NCBI RefSeq assembly: GCF_026914185.1
Contig: NC_070559.1
Span: 5,749,501-5,813,500 of the forward strand
Source: Puccinia triticina
Lineage: Eukaryota; Basidiomycota; Pucciniomycetes; Pucciniales; Pucciniaceae
Direction of reading: 5' to 3'
DNA length: 64,000 nucleotides
Part shown: positions 1 through 10,309 of the stretch, one piece after another
Position numbering within the stretch: the first letter of the stretch is position 1
Layout of the letters: the number at the start of each line of letters is the position of its first letter
The notes under the pieces: model-generated
Databases searched by the model: none
What the model was told of the DNA's origin: nothing
The model's input: only the letters and a program-made list of their open reading frames with translations
Made by a program: the position numbers and the translations under genes

Positions 1-2
1 AA

Positions 3-1718
3 GTCGCTTCTCCCATTGCTTACGAATCCCACCAGATGACGCCGGCGGAACGCAACTACCCAGTTCACAAGCAAGAGTTGTTGGCCGTCATACACGCACT
101 TCAAGAATGGTGCATGCTTCTCTTGGGGATGAAGATCAATGGGATGTCCAACCATCACTCACTTGTACATCTCCCTCGTCAACGCACTCTCAGCAAGCGA
201 CAAGCACGATGGTCAGAACTTCTTGCTGACTTTGACCTCAACTTCAACTACATTCGCGGGGAGGATAACTCGGTCGCGGACGCCCTCTCAAGGAAAGACC
301 TCCCCGACGACGATCCATCCACACCTGAAGAAGTAGCATGCGTGGCGGCGCTGACAGAAATTGGTCTGTCCATTGACCCCTCTCTCAAACAAACTATCTT
401 GGCTGGTTATGCACATGACCAATTTTGCATTGCCTTACGTGATGCTCTTCCCCTCCGCACAGATTGTATAGAAGAGAACGGACTTCTATTCATTGATGGC
501 CGACTTGTCATCCCAGCGAATTTTCAACTGCGAAGATCACTCATCAACAAGGCCCACCAACGCCTTGGACACTTGGGGGTCCTCAAGACCACCAAAGAGC
601 TTCGCCGGGACTTCTTCTGGCCTTGGATGTCAATAGACATACGACAACTCCTCGAGCGGTGTGAAGTTTGCCAGCGTACTAAGGCTCCCACGACGGCACC
701 GCTGGGCAAGATGCTCACTCCCTCGTTTCCTTGTCAACCCTTAACCAACATCGCAATCGACTTCGTGGGCCCATTGCGTAAGGCAACCCACTACGATATG
801 ATCTTGATGTGTACCTGTCGTTTATCGGGATTCATTCAAATCATCCCGGTTCTCCAAACGGACACAGCCGAAAAGACTGCTAGCCGCTTCTTCAGTGGCT
901 GGGTTGCCAGATTTGGAGCCCCGACCTCTATCATCAGCGACCGGGACAAAACCTGGACATCCCGTTTCTGGAAATGCCTCATGAACCGTCTCAACATCAA
1001 TTTTCACATGTCCACTTCGTTCCACCCTCAGGCCGACGGCCGTAGCGAACGATTGAATAAAACAGTCGGTCAAATTCTACGTACCTTCACCTCCAAACGA
1101 CAATCAAAGTAGCTCAAGGCCCTACCCGCCGTTGAATATGCTATCAATTCAGCCGTGAACGTGGCTACGGGTTTCAGTCCTTTCGAACTACTTTACGGAC
1201 GGAGGCCCTCCCTTTTCCCAAGTCGACCCCCGCCACTTACAGACTCACCGCCAGATCTCCCCACCCTTGACAAGTGGACCAAGCTCCGTGAGGACACCTG
1301 GGCAGAAGCCCGGGACACACTCTGCGCAAGCAGGGTCAAACAAGCAATCCAACATAACAAACAACGAGCCGACCCGCCTCCTCTTTCAGTCGGTGATCGA
1401 GTCTTCCTAAACTCGGCCAACTGGCGTGGGAAACACCAAACTGGCGTTGACAAGCTGAAAGATCGTTTCGAGGGTCCATATCCAGTTGTTAAAACATTCA
1501 ATCACGGACAAAATGTGACCCTGACTCTCCCAGAAGGCGACAAGCGACATCCAACCTTCCACATTTCAAAAATCAAGCGTTTCCGTTCCTCATCAATGCC
1601 CTCTACTCCGGACGACAACTCGACTCTCTCCGATCATCCTGAACAGTCGTCCTCTATGTCTTATAGGGGGGGAGACTGTGAAGCCCCCTTCGGGAACTCA
1701 CAAGCCGGTATTACATAA
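3..1718 (+). pseudogene. Ty3/Gypsy pol, 3' part (RNase H end, integrase)
   Basis: This is the C-terminal part of a Gypsy polyprotein whose start lies left of the window. In order it shows the end of RNase H (KQELLAV; VADALSRK near 270-300), the integrase zinc finger (H-x3-H in HQRLGHLG and C-x2-C in CEVCQ, about 550-680), and the integrase core with catalytic Asp in AIDFVG, Asp in SDRD and Glu in SERLNK. A C-terminal tail ends in a HPTFHISKIKRF motif typical of Gypsy integrases. A single in-frame TAG at 1110-1112 interrupts the frame, where the family usually has Trp (TGG), so this copy is probably dead. The 3' LTR follows directly. The element sits inside the hAT gene at 2052 onward. Confidence 0.9.
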
Positions 1719-2051
1719 GCCATCGACGGACTCTTAGACTCAGCTCCCCCGCGCCCTCCTAGCTCAGCAGAGAGAAGCTGAACTTCTCTCCTGGGCTAGG
1801 TGAGCACCGATCTTTCCCCTTCCTTTCCTTTCTCAGTTGTATGTACAGAGAGAAGCTGAACTTCTCTCCTGGGCTAGGTGAGCACCGATCTTTCCCCTTC
1901 CTTTCCTTTCTCAGTTGTATGTACAGAGAGAAGCTGAACTTCTCTCCTGGGCTAGTACTTTGCAATACACGAGTGGTTCCTAGAAACCGTTTTCAGGCCT
2001 CTGTGCCGTGTGCCAGCCCAGACAGTGAAGAGTCCTAAGCGGACTCTTACA
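1677..2051 (+). mobile_element. 3' LTR of the left-edge Gypsy element
   Basis: A G-rich polypurine tract (about 1664-1675) precedes TGTGAAGCC, and the unit ends in GGACTCTTACA, giving TG...CA ends and about 375 bp. The 5' LTR is outside the window, so the target duplication cannot be checked. It belongs with the solo LTRs at 5862 and 7178: all three end in an (A/G)CYCTTACA-like or CTCTTACA terminus and carry the same kind of duplicated hairpin cassette. Confidence 0.8.
1768..1957 (+). repeat. 78-bp tandem repeat inside LTR
   Basis: About 2.4 copies with period 78 (starts at 1768, 1846 and 1924). Each unit is a hairpin (GAGAGAAG paired with CTTCTCTC) ending GGGCTAG, followed by a GTGAGC...GTACAG stretch that looks like a tiny intron of about 46 bases. 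Confidence 0.85.
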
Positions 2052-4677
2052 TCAACCACCCGGTCGCTTGCGAGTGTTGGAATCAAGGGGACGGGGGATA
2101 TTGATCCCAAAGAAGTGAGCCTTCTAATTTTCAACGACAAGCTGCACAGCTAATATTTATCTTTTGTTCTGTTCTTATTTAGGTTTCACAATTGTGTGCA
2201 ACCTGGTGCGCCAAGGCCGCAAGGCCCTTTTCGGCGCTTGCTGATGATAGCCATCGGGCCATCCTCCATCCAGTCGTTGTTGCTCATTTACCAACCAGAA
2301 GGACGGTTTCGAGGGATATCCATATGCTGTACTCGGCTATCCAGCAAGAGTACAAGGCTGTTCTCGAAGTAAGTGATTTCATTTCCTCAGATCATATCAC
2401 CCAAATAACAATTTCTTTTTGTTATTTAGTCACACACAGGGGCGTTGTACTTAGGAGTCGACACGTGGCAGTCACCTAACGGCTTTGACATTCTCGGGAT
2501 TGTAATCTACCGATTGCATGAACTTGAATCCGATGACTTGAAGCTGGAGGCAATGCCTCTCGATTTCATTTGACTCTCCCATTGGCACACCGGTGAGTAC
2601 TTAGCCAAGACTGTCAGCTTGGTAGTGCAGAAGTTTGGTATTCAGCATAAGGTATTGTATCTTTGATCTTGGTTCTCTTTATTCAACTTTTTCTAATTGT
2701 TCAACCAGCTCATCAACTACATTTTTACCCAGATCTGTGGCATTGTCAGCGACAGCGCGGCCAACAATGGAGTTATGGTAAGGGAGCTCAAGAAGCAGAA
2801 GTGGGCTCGTTTTAAAGGGGAGTCCGAGTGGATACAATGTTTTGCGCACGTTCTCAATCTAATTGTCCAAGGTATCCTCCGACCATTTGGAAATCACAAG
2901 AGAGCAAGGACTTCAAATACCCAAACTACATCGGATCGGGATCATTCAGACAATTCAGATTCAGAGAGTGACAACGACATTGCAGCTGACCAAATAATAC
3001 CATGAGTCCAAACGGGAATCTTATTTATTTCATGTCAAGAGACTGACCGGCCTGTTTTTCACATTCAAGTCTTGACATCAAGAAAGATATTGTTTCCGAA
3101 GATGGAGAATCTACCGCAAGCAAGGATGATACTCAACTTGTTGAGGACTCTACAATGATCAAGCTGGATGATATCGATAATGCTAGCAACGAGGACGAAG
3201 AGGATCGATACACCACAAGTGGCTGTAAACAAAGCTTGGCTAAAGTAAGATAGCTTCCTGCTTATTTCCTTTCAAGCAATTCTGACTGATGCCTTTCTCC
3301 CTACCAGTTCTGTGCAATTGCTAAAAAACTTAGGTACTCCCCCAACTCGAGGAACTTGTTCAAAGAAATATGTAGCGAAAAGGAGTGTTCCACCCCTCAT
3401 ACGGTTGGAAGAGATGTTTGTACGTGATGGAATTCCACCTATACGCAACTCTCCAGCATCATCAGATGCAAGGATGGCATGTAAGTCATTCTTATTTCAG
3501 CTGATTTTATTACTCGTATCCCTATGCTGATATGTATTTTCTTTGCTTCACTCAAGCGTTGAGTGGCAACATCATAAGTGGCACAGAATCGACCATAAGC
3601 ACTACTTGGACGAGTCCGATTTCGACTTGGCGCGCGATCTTGTTGATGTACTGAAGCTCTTCAATGAGATCACACTTCAAATATTGGTCTCTGCATCACC
3701 TCGATTATCAAATATTGTTGTCTTCATTGATCAAATCACTGAGCATTTGTCGTCAGTGATCAGCAGTTCAGCTTATCCACCGGCGTTAAGGAATGCCTGT
3801 CGGCTTGGGTTAAAGGTGACCAACAAATTCTACAGCCTTACTGACACTTCCCCTCTTTATAGGATAGCTATTGGTAAGTTTAATTTCTTGCTTTCATATT
3901 GATAAATATCACTTCCTTGTCACTAACACACATGATTCAGTCCTCCACCCATCTTTTAGGGATGAATACTTCAAGTTAGCAAATTGGGAACCCGAGTGGA
4001 TCGTCAAAGCAATACGGCTAACCCGGGAGATGTGGGTATCTTTTTACAAGCCTGCAGTCATCCCGATGACCCCCTCATCATCATCTAACAACAAGGTAAG
4101 ACTTGATTTCTATTTATTCATAGAACAATTTTTTCTACATGCTAATCCACTTGAGTTTGTGTCCCTCAGCCCAAGACTGGTATGTTGGCTGGCCTTGGAA
4201 GTGCTGCTGCTGCCCGAGGTGGACGCTGCTCAACAGATGCATTGGACGTGTGGCTCGCAGGCGGGCTAGTATTGAAAGGCGACGAACCCGTAAATCCACT
4301 CAAGTGGTGGATGAACCAAAAGCAATCTGGAAACACTCATGGGGGTCTCATGCAGATGGCACTCGATATCTTGAGTTGTCCAGGTGAGTTGGTTTCTTTG
4401 TGTCCTTCATTGATACATGCACTGACGATCTGATATGTCAGCTACATTGGTTGATGTTGAAAGGGCTTTCAGTTTTGGCCGCAATTATGTGTCGGCAAAG
4501 AGGCACCGGCTCTCAGGGCGATCATTGAGCAGGGGCATGACGGTGGCCTTCTACTCGAGGAATGGATTGATTGGGGATGGCCTCCTGGCTAAATGGAAGG
4601 CTCAAATTCAGCAGGAGAAAAGGTCAAATGCTAAGGAGAAGGGAAGTTCGAAGGACAAGGGAAAAAAAAAGTATTAG
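2052..4677 (+). pseudogene. hAT-superfamily transposase, intron-containing, decayed
   Basis: Coding blocks separated by GT-AG introns read as a hAT (Ac/Ricesleeper type) transposase. They are: an upstream exon remnant cut off by the LTR at 2051; a block at about 2187-2369 (HLPTRRTVSRDI); the catalytic-core block near 2430 (LYLGVDTWQSPNGFDILG, with the Asp expected in hAT enzymes); a block at about 2733-2890 (VSDSAANNGVM and CFAHVLNLIVQ); helical insert blocks at 3540-4090; and the C-terminal dimerisation domain at 4290-4560 (KWWMNQ, LVDVERAFSFGRN, SAKRHRLSG). An in-frame TGA at 2571-2573 probably arose from CGA. The gene ends in a Lys-rich tail at 4677. The 5' end has been displaced by the Gypsy insertion, so it is unlikely to make an active enzyme. 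Confidence 0.85.
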
Positions 4678-4734
4678 TTGTGGATTAGAAGTGATCAGAC
4701 GAGAGCAATAAACATATATTTGAGTTATTTTTGT

Positions 4735-4999
4735 GGCAAGTCTAGGCGGTATACCCGCGGGTACACCGCCAAAGTACCGCCGACACCCGTCCACAGGTAC
4801 GATTACGGGTACAGGTATCTATTTTGGCCAAAAAAGGTCGGCGGTACGGGTACCCGGGTCCCAATTGCCATCTTTAACCCGTGACGGGTACGGGTACCCC
4901 CTGCAAATTTGTCTCTAATCGGACACCCGGACCCGGACACGGCACCCGCCAGCGGGTACCGGCGGTACTTGAGGCGGGTACCCGCGGGTAACGCCACTA
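4735..4999 (+). other. Right terminal/subterminal region of the hAT element
   Basis: Just after the transposase the sequence is packed with palindromic CGGGTACCCG-type motifs and ends ...GGGTAACGCCACTA. Read on the opposite strand this starts TAGTGGCGTTACCC, matching the TAGNG/CAGNG rule of hAT terminal inverted repeats. The left terminus is not in the window, so the boundary at 4999 is an inference. The 8-bp duplication expected after it would be 5000-5007. Confidence 0.55.
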
Positions 5000-5016
5000 C
5001 ATTTTGAGAGTGACAC

Positions 5017-5475
5017 ATCGAGTGGGCTACACACCGGCACCCCTCTTGATGGCCGGTCATCGAGCGGAGTACATATGTACCCCACATCAAGCGGGGTACA
5101 CATCCCACTCAATGACCGGTTATCAAGTGGGATGCGTACTCCACTCAATGAACGGTTATTGAGTGGGATGCGCACTCCACCCGATGACCGGCCATTGAGT
5201 GGGGGTGTAGGCCGGTCATTGAGTGCACATTGCACTCAATCGCCATCGAGGGTGTGTACCCCACTCAATGCCATCAAGCGGGGTGTGTACCTTGCTCGAC
5301 GGCCGGTCATTGAGTGGGATGTGTATCCCGCTTGATGTCCGGTCATCAAGCGGGGTTTGGACTCCGCTCAATGTCCGGTCATCAAGTGGAGTGTGTACTC
5401 CGCTTGATGACCGGCCATTGAGAGGGGTGTGTACCCCACTCGATGACCAGCTATTGAGTGGGATGCATGCATGTC
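5017..5475. repeat. Degenerate palindromic minisatellite
   Basis: About a dozen degenerate units of roughly 36-40 bp alternate TGACCGGTCAT-like palindromes with TGTGTACCCCACT/AGTGGGGTACACA-like palindromes. Open frames across it on both strands are repeat shadows with no gene signature. Confidence 0.8.
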
Positions 5476-5489
5476 AATGGCCGGCTCCG

Positions 5490-5655
5490 GCTGACAATGA
5501 CGGGTACCCGTCTGGGACACGGGTACCCTGTAGTTTTTCAGCCAAAATCCCATACCCGGACCCGTACACAGCACACGCGGACGGGTACTGGAGAGCAGTG
5601 ACGGGTACCCGCCAAGCAGTGCCGGGTACCCGTTGGCCATCTCTAGACAGCGCCG
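5490..5655. repeat. CGGGTACCCG motif cluster
   Basis: A second cluster of the GGGTACCCG motif seen at the hAT terminus (4740-4999) lies here beyond the minisatellite. It may be a diverged hAT-type terminus or a remnant of a related non-autonomous copy; no boundary can be fixed. Confidence 0.45.
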
Positions 5656-5861
5656 AGTACCAGTAATAAGATGGAAGCGGTGAGCAAGAGGGCGGGTGAG
5701 AAGGCTTGACGGGGTCGGACTTGGGTGTCTCCTTCAATTTCTGGGAACTTTTATCTGTGGACAGCATTTTTTTTGGGTTTGATCATTTAATCTGCGGGCA
5801 TCTGCCTCGGCAAAGCAGGGGCAGCGTGAGACATTCCCATTTGTGTCTCATGGTGTCCTCT

Positions 5862-6179
5862 TGTAAACCCCCACCTTCAGTGTGGTTTCACAAGGCCTAT
5901 CACATGATTACATAAGCTCCTTGTACTTAGTCTTGCCTCTCTTCTCTCCTAGACCAGTAGAGATCTTGGACCCTTCTCTCTACTGGCTAGGTAAGCCTTT
6001 CTCCTTTTCCTCTCTCTCTTTCCTCTAGTTGTACTTACAGAGATCTTGGACCCTTCTCTCTACTGGCTAGCCCCCTGAAATCCAGTATACGTTGGAACTA
6101 GAAAGCTCCAAAGGCTCCGGCCTCGTCCCAACTCGCCCTTTCCTCCTTGTCTCCAGTGAGGGTCCACCGGACCCTTACA
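5862..6179 (+). mobile_element. Solo LTR, about 318 bp
   Basis: Starts TGTAAACCCCCACC and ends GGACCCTTACA. The flanks are CCTCT before and TCTCT after, a 5-bp target duplication with one mismatch. No internal coding region is attached, so it is a solo LTR left by recombination. It carries two copies (starts 5959 and 6039, period 80) of the AGAGATCTTGGACCC...GGCTAG hairpin cassette. The cassettes are separated by a GTAAGC...TTACAG intron-like spacer, matching the design of the LTR at 1677. Confidence 0.8.
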
Positions 6180-7177
6180 TCTCTGCTAGAGAGGCTCTGA
6201 TAGGATGCTGGGCTGATCCAAAGGCGAGCCATATCACCATTCATGTTACTGCCAGGTGATTGCGCACTTCAGCTCCCTTTGGACCCTTCGGTCGAGCCAA
6301 AGCTGATTGACTTACGCCGCCCGCTTTGGTTTTGGCATTGGAAGGAGTTCGTCAAGCGAGGCAAATTTGGATCTTCTGGGAAATTCTGCCCAAAAACATT
6401 GTTAGGTAGGCTTCCCAACCCTCTGCTGATGTGCTTGATGGTTTGTGACTGACCAATGGAGTCAGAATTTTTGTTGCTGTTACTGATACCGGCAAAAGCA
6501 CTCTCAAAGCTCAACTGGAAAACATCTTCTGTGCGTGTGAACAAGTCGCCTCTGGAGAAGCCCAGGATGATTGGATGTGTGAGTCAAGTAGTCTCGGAAT
6601 TGCTGTTTTTGGATAAGTTGTGCACAGTGTGGGTGGCAGTTGCGGGTTGATTCAACTGTGCGCCAAGGTTAAAACTTCACATTACCCTTTGTGGTCCCCA
6701 AGAAGAGCAAATTGTGTGCCGCGACTCTGAGGAACTGTGATGATAACAGCAACGTGAGTTTGATTGGCTTACTAGCTACAAAGTAAACAGGCCACCAAGA
6801 TGTTACTCAGTTGACGGAGTAATGGAAGCAACCATGGCTCTGGCTTGATAGGTACCTCAAGTAGTGGGATCAATGAGATCATGGACGCAATAACTGGTAA
6901 AAGCAGCAGGCATCAATTTCTGGTCCTGAGGATTGGGCCGGTGCCTTGTTTGGCATCAAAAGGACACTCACCGTTGTGAGAGAGCAGTAGGGCTTGGGAC
7001 CTTGGAGTTGGTTGTTCTACACCGCCGCCTCTTTCCGGCGCCACACTGATAAGGTTGCCTTACACAAGACTCCAAACCAAGCCAGTTTTGAGCTTGTTGT
7101 CTGTCCAGGCCTTGGACCATTGGTGGTTTAGTCGGGTCGAAGGAGAGTGGCCCCCGTTCCCAGCCTCTCCAGGTATA
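6180..7177. other. No recognised gene
   Basis: About 1 kb with short, unrelated open frames on both strands. One stretch near 6459-6580 could encode a short peptide with a DTGKSTL loop resembling a P-loop, but it has no start, no length and no recognisable family. I see no repeat structure and support no feature here. Confidence 0.5.
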
Positions 7178-7480
7178 TGTAAGAGTCCCGTTTGGACTCT
7201 TCACTAAAGATTGCAAGGATGGCGCTGAGAGCTTGTCTTGAGAGTTCTAGTGCCAAAGTAAGTATATTTCAGATGGAAGGCTGGCTCAGAGAGAGAGGGG
7301 ATCAGTTCTCTGCTGGGTACAACTAGAAGAAGAGAAGAGAAGGAATGAAATGCTTACCTGGCTCAGAGAGAGAGGGGATCAGTTCTCTGCTGAGCCAAGG
7401 AAGGAAGATGAACAGGCTATGTATCTATGTGTGACATGTATTGTGGTCTTGTGAACCCCAAGGGAGGGAGGGGGTTTACA
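7178..7480 (-). mobile_element. Solo LTR, 303 bp, with perfect 5-bp TSD
   Basis: On the - strand it starts TGTAAACCCCCTCC and ends GGACTCTTACA. The flanking bases 7173-7177 and 7481-7485 are both GTATA, a perfect target-site duplication. It is a relative of the LTRs at 1677 and 5862 and again has a duplicated cassette (period 77, CTGGCTCAGAGAG on the + strand at 7281 and 7358) with an intron-like spacer on the - strand. It interrupted a CCCG-rich repeat region that resumes at 7481. Confidence 0.9.
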
Positions 7481-8034
7481 GTATACCCGTGGTCTGCCCC
7501 GCGGGTATAGGGCTCCGGGACGCCTCTTTGCCTGGACTGTACCCGGTCTACCCGGCGGGTACGGTCCATGGGCAGCCTCAGAAATACCCGCGGGTATATT
7601 GGGTATCAGGAAAGTGATGTTGATGTGAGCTGCGGCTACCAATCTGCAACCGCGTGGAGGAAATGAGCCAAAAAAAATGCACATAGCAAAAGTACAATGG
7701 TCCCTCAGCCTAGACTGGGGCCCTCATGACTCATGGGCGCAAAGTGGGTGCAGTAGCTCTGGGCCTTTACGGGCCTTACCCGCGGGAATCGGGAACGGGT
7801 CGCGGGTATACCCGCGGGCTGGCGGGTATACCCGTAGCCCGGCCGCCCCGCGGGTACCCTGTTCCCGTTCTCGATACCCGCGGGTAAGGCTCAGGCTGCT
7901 TGATTTTGGTACCCGAGTGACGGGTATACCCGCGGGAAGGGCGCCGGGCTAGCTCAAAGTGGCCGGGTACCCCGCGGCATCCAGCCCGGGCCTGGCCGCC
8001 AAAACAAGGGGATCGTCCCGCAAGCACAAGAACG
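7481..8034. repeat. CCCGCGGGTATACCCG motif array
   Basis: Dense GC-rich palindromic motifs (TACCCGCGGGTA and variants with TATA centres) continue to the left edge of the TA-flanked element at 8037. They resemble the hAT subterminal motifs at 4740-4999 and 5490-5655. No coding region is supported. Confidence 0.6.
7772..7891. repeat. 120-bp imperfect inverted repeat (MITE-like)
   Basis: GGGCCTTACCCGCGGG at the left is mirrored by CCCGCGGGTAAGGCTC at the right, with a second matching pair GAACGGGT / TGTTCCCG further in. This gives an element of about 120 bp with inverted ends and palindromic TATACCCG motifs in its centre. It may be a short non-autonomous hAT-like element; target duplications are not evident. 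Confidence 0.45.
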
Positions 8035-8036
8035 TA

Positions 8037-8560
8037 CAGCAAGGCCAGGAAAGCTTGCGGGTTCGGCAGCCTGAAAATCGACCAAACAACTTTGTCGACT
8101 TCAGCCACCGGACCTGTATGCCCTTCCAAACCTTCCAATCATTCCTCCTTCTTCCTACTCCTTCCCTCCCAATCCCCCCCCCCCCCTCCAGCAAAAATGC
8201 CCCCCGACCCAATTCCCCCTCCCCGCCCAACCGGACCCACCCACAATCCAGCCAGCCCACCAGCCAGCCACCCGCCGAACCAAAAAAATCGATGCGGCAC
8301 CGGTGAGCAGGCCGATCCACTCCGCCGCCTCCATTCCCACCCGTCCACAGCTGACCCCTCCTTCCCCCTGCGCCCTTCGTTTGCCCGGCTTCCAGACCCG
8401 CGCAAGGCCTTCCCGCCGAGCGAGTTTTCCGCCGGTGAGCAGCACCAACCATCCATCCCAGCCCTCCCCCCCCATTCATCCAGCTGACCTCCCGTTCCCC
8501 CTGCGTCCCTATCCCGGATTCCAGAACCGCACAAGCCCTTAAACTGCACGGCCAACAAGT
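8037..8560 (+). repeat. Left terminal inverted repeat
   Basis: Matches 14820-15218 in inverted orientation. Similarity is high for the first 270 bases (shared CTGAAAATCGACC, CCTGTATGCCCTTCC and a C-run) and continues patchily (CCGGTGAGCAG, CAGCTGACC). A 131-bp internal duplication of the CCGGTGAGCAG...CAGCTGACC module is present here (about 8300 and 8431) but not at the right end. The repeat supplies the presumed promoter and leader for the transposase. Confidence 0.75.
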
Positions 8561-8676
8561 CCGAGGACCACGCGGCCACTCAATCCCATCCTGCTAATGG
8601 TGAGCCCTGGTTTTTTGTTTGGGCCCTTGCTTCATGCTCCCCCCACTCACCTAATTTTTTGCCTTGGTTAGGCCCA

Positions 8677-9805
8677 ATGGTCTTTGTGAAGTACTCGCGC
8701 GACGTGAAGGTCATCGTCGTCAAAATGGCCGTGGGAGGACAGACTCTCGCCGAGATCAATCGCACTCTTGACCACAAGGTGTCCGAAGACTCCCTCCTCC
8801 GGTGGAAAAATCTGTACCGACACACCCGCAATGTCGTCTGAGACCCGGCACTGTACGCCAAGCGGGGTTGCCCATTAGCATTCAGCCGCGAGGAGGCCGA
8901 GTTTGTGCTCGCAGCGCTGGAGGTGGAGCCAACCCTGTACCTGGATGAGATCCAGAATCACATCCAAGCTATGACCGGCACCCGACATCCGCTCAGCACA
9001 ATCCAAGCCAAGTTGAAGTTCTGCCTCCTCATGATGAAGAAAACCGCCCGCACGGTCAACCCAAACCAATGCCCCGACGCTTGAGTAAACTACATTGCCC
9101 GCGTGGGTAATTACCCGGCGGAATTCCTGGTGTTTGTTGGTAAGCAAGAGTTGTGCAAGAGTTGTGGGGAATTTCTGTCTGCATTGGCGCTGTTACTAAC
9201 ACGTTTGTTGGCCTTCAGACGAGGCTGGAGTATCGCTCGGAACACACTCACGGGACAAAGCTTGGGCGCTCCGCGGGCGCCGCACTCAACGCATACCTAG
9301 GCCCCTGGGGGCCCTTTGCGTGTCGGTTCTCCCGGCAGTGTTGTTGGACGGGTGTATTGAGTGCATTGCTCAGGTTGGGACCATGCGCCGCATCGACATG
9401 GAGTATTTTCTCAAGGACGTTTTGGTAAGCTATCCGGTCTGGTCCCATTCATGCAAAGATGATGTAATTGATTTGGTGTGTTCCTAGATGCCTGTGATGA
9501 ATCCCTTCCCCGGCCGAAACAGTGTCCTGATCATGGACAACGCCCCCATCCACCATGGGGGTCGAATTGCAGAAATTTGTGCGAACGCTGGGGTCCTTCT
9601 ACTGTATCTGCCAACTTATTCACCCAACTTCAACCCGATTGAAAAGGTTTTTGCGACTCTGAAAACCTACCTCAAGCGCCTCGAAATTCTCACTGGGACC
9701 CGACAGGATGCTCGGATCATCAAGGAGGTGCTCCCCAACGTTGCAAATCCTCGGATGATGAGCAACCTATTCCTTGGCAGTGGCTACTCGGCAGGAATTG
9801 TGTGA
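8677..9805 (+). pseudogene. Tc1/mariner (IS630-like) DDE transposase, broken
   Basis: Coding blocks read as an N-terminal helix-turn-helix part (VKMAVGGQTLAEINRTLDHK), a middle linker, and the DDE core with Asp in FVDEAGVS (split by intron 9140-9218), Asp in LIMDNAPIHH, and Glu in SPNFNPIEKVF, so the catalytic triad is still encoded. ATG at 8677 follows a splice acceptor. In-frame TGA codons at 8839-8841 and 9082-9084 probably come from CGA. A T-run at the end of the second exon (9420-9424) also puts the last exon out of phase. A second intron ends at 9487, just before the MPVMNPFPG block. The enzyme would cut and paste the surrounding element, but this copy is not functional. Confidence 0.85.
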
Positions 9806-9984
9806 TGATACGCGGTGGATCCGCGGTGTGGTGGGTGGTTTTATTCATCGATTAGGCGCAGGTTCCTTGGCCTTTGACGCCGATTCAGAGATAATTGCAA
9901 TGCACAATATACACTACCTAAAAAACCGTTTGGAGGATTGCTGGTGACTTGCCAAGCAACCCGCGCCACGGTGCCTTTTTTCAC

Positions 9985-10140
9985 CCACCTTGGCGCGCTC
10001 GGTCCATTCCTACAGGGGCAAGTGGAGCTGTTTGTGCACTGCCAAGTCCACACTCGCCCCTGGGGTCGGGTTTTCCACGGCAAAGTTGCCACTCGCTCCT
10101 GGGAGCTCTCTGTGCACTGCCAAGTCCACACCACCAGGAA
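9985..10140 (+). repeat. Outlying copy of the 160-bp repeat
   Basis: Contains CCACTCGCTCCTGGGAGCTCTCTG and CACTGCCAAGTCCACACTCGCCCC segments also found three times at 11387-11870, in the same orientation. It is separated from that array by the 10130-11356 inverted-ended insert, so the two may once have been contiguous. Confidence 0.7.
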
Positions 10141-10194
10141 AAAAAAATAGTCACTTGATGACAAGTGACATCATTCCAGCTCCAGCGGGCTACC

Positions 10195-10250
10195 CACCAT
10201 CCACCCACCATCTACCCATCATCTACCCACCATCTACCCACCATCTAACC
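10195..10250 (+). repeat. Short tandem repeat CCACCATCTA
   Basis: Several copies of a 10-13 bp CCACCATCTAC/CCATCATCTAC unit in direct tandem. Confidence 0.75.
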
Positions 10251-10309
10251 AGTTTAAGAATTTCCACAGGAGATCCTCAGTTTTTGCTGGGCACCACTGA
10301 TCCCCATTT

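Noticed and set aside
6459..6580. Peptide with a DTGKSTL loop resembling a P-loop ATPase
   Set aside because: Only about 40 codons, no complete Walker A spacing, no Walker B and no neighbouring coding signal.
7949..8579. Gly- or Pro-rich frames of 100-176 codons over the left TIR
   Set aside because: Low-complexity C-runs in a non-coding leader; the same region inverted at 14900-15370 also gives frames, so they are shadows of the TIR.
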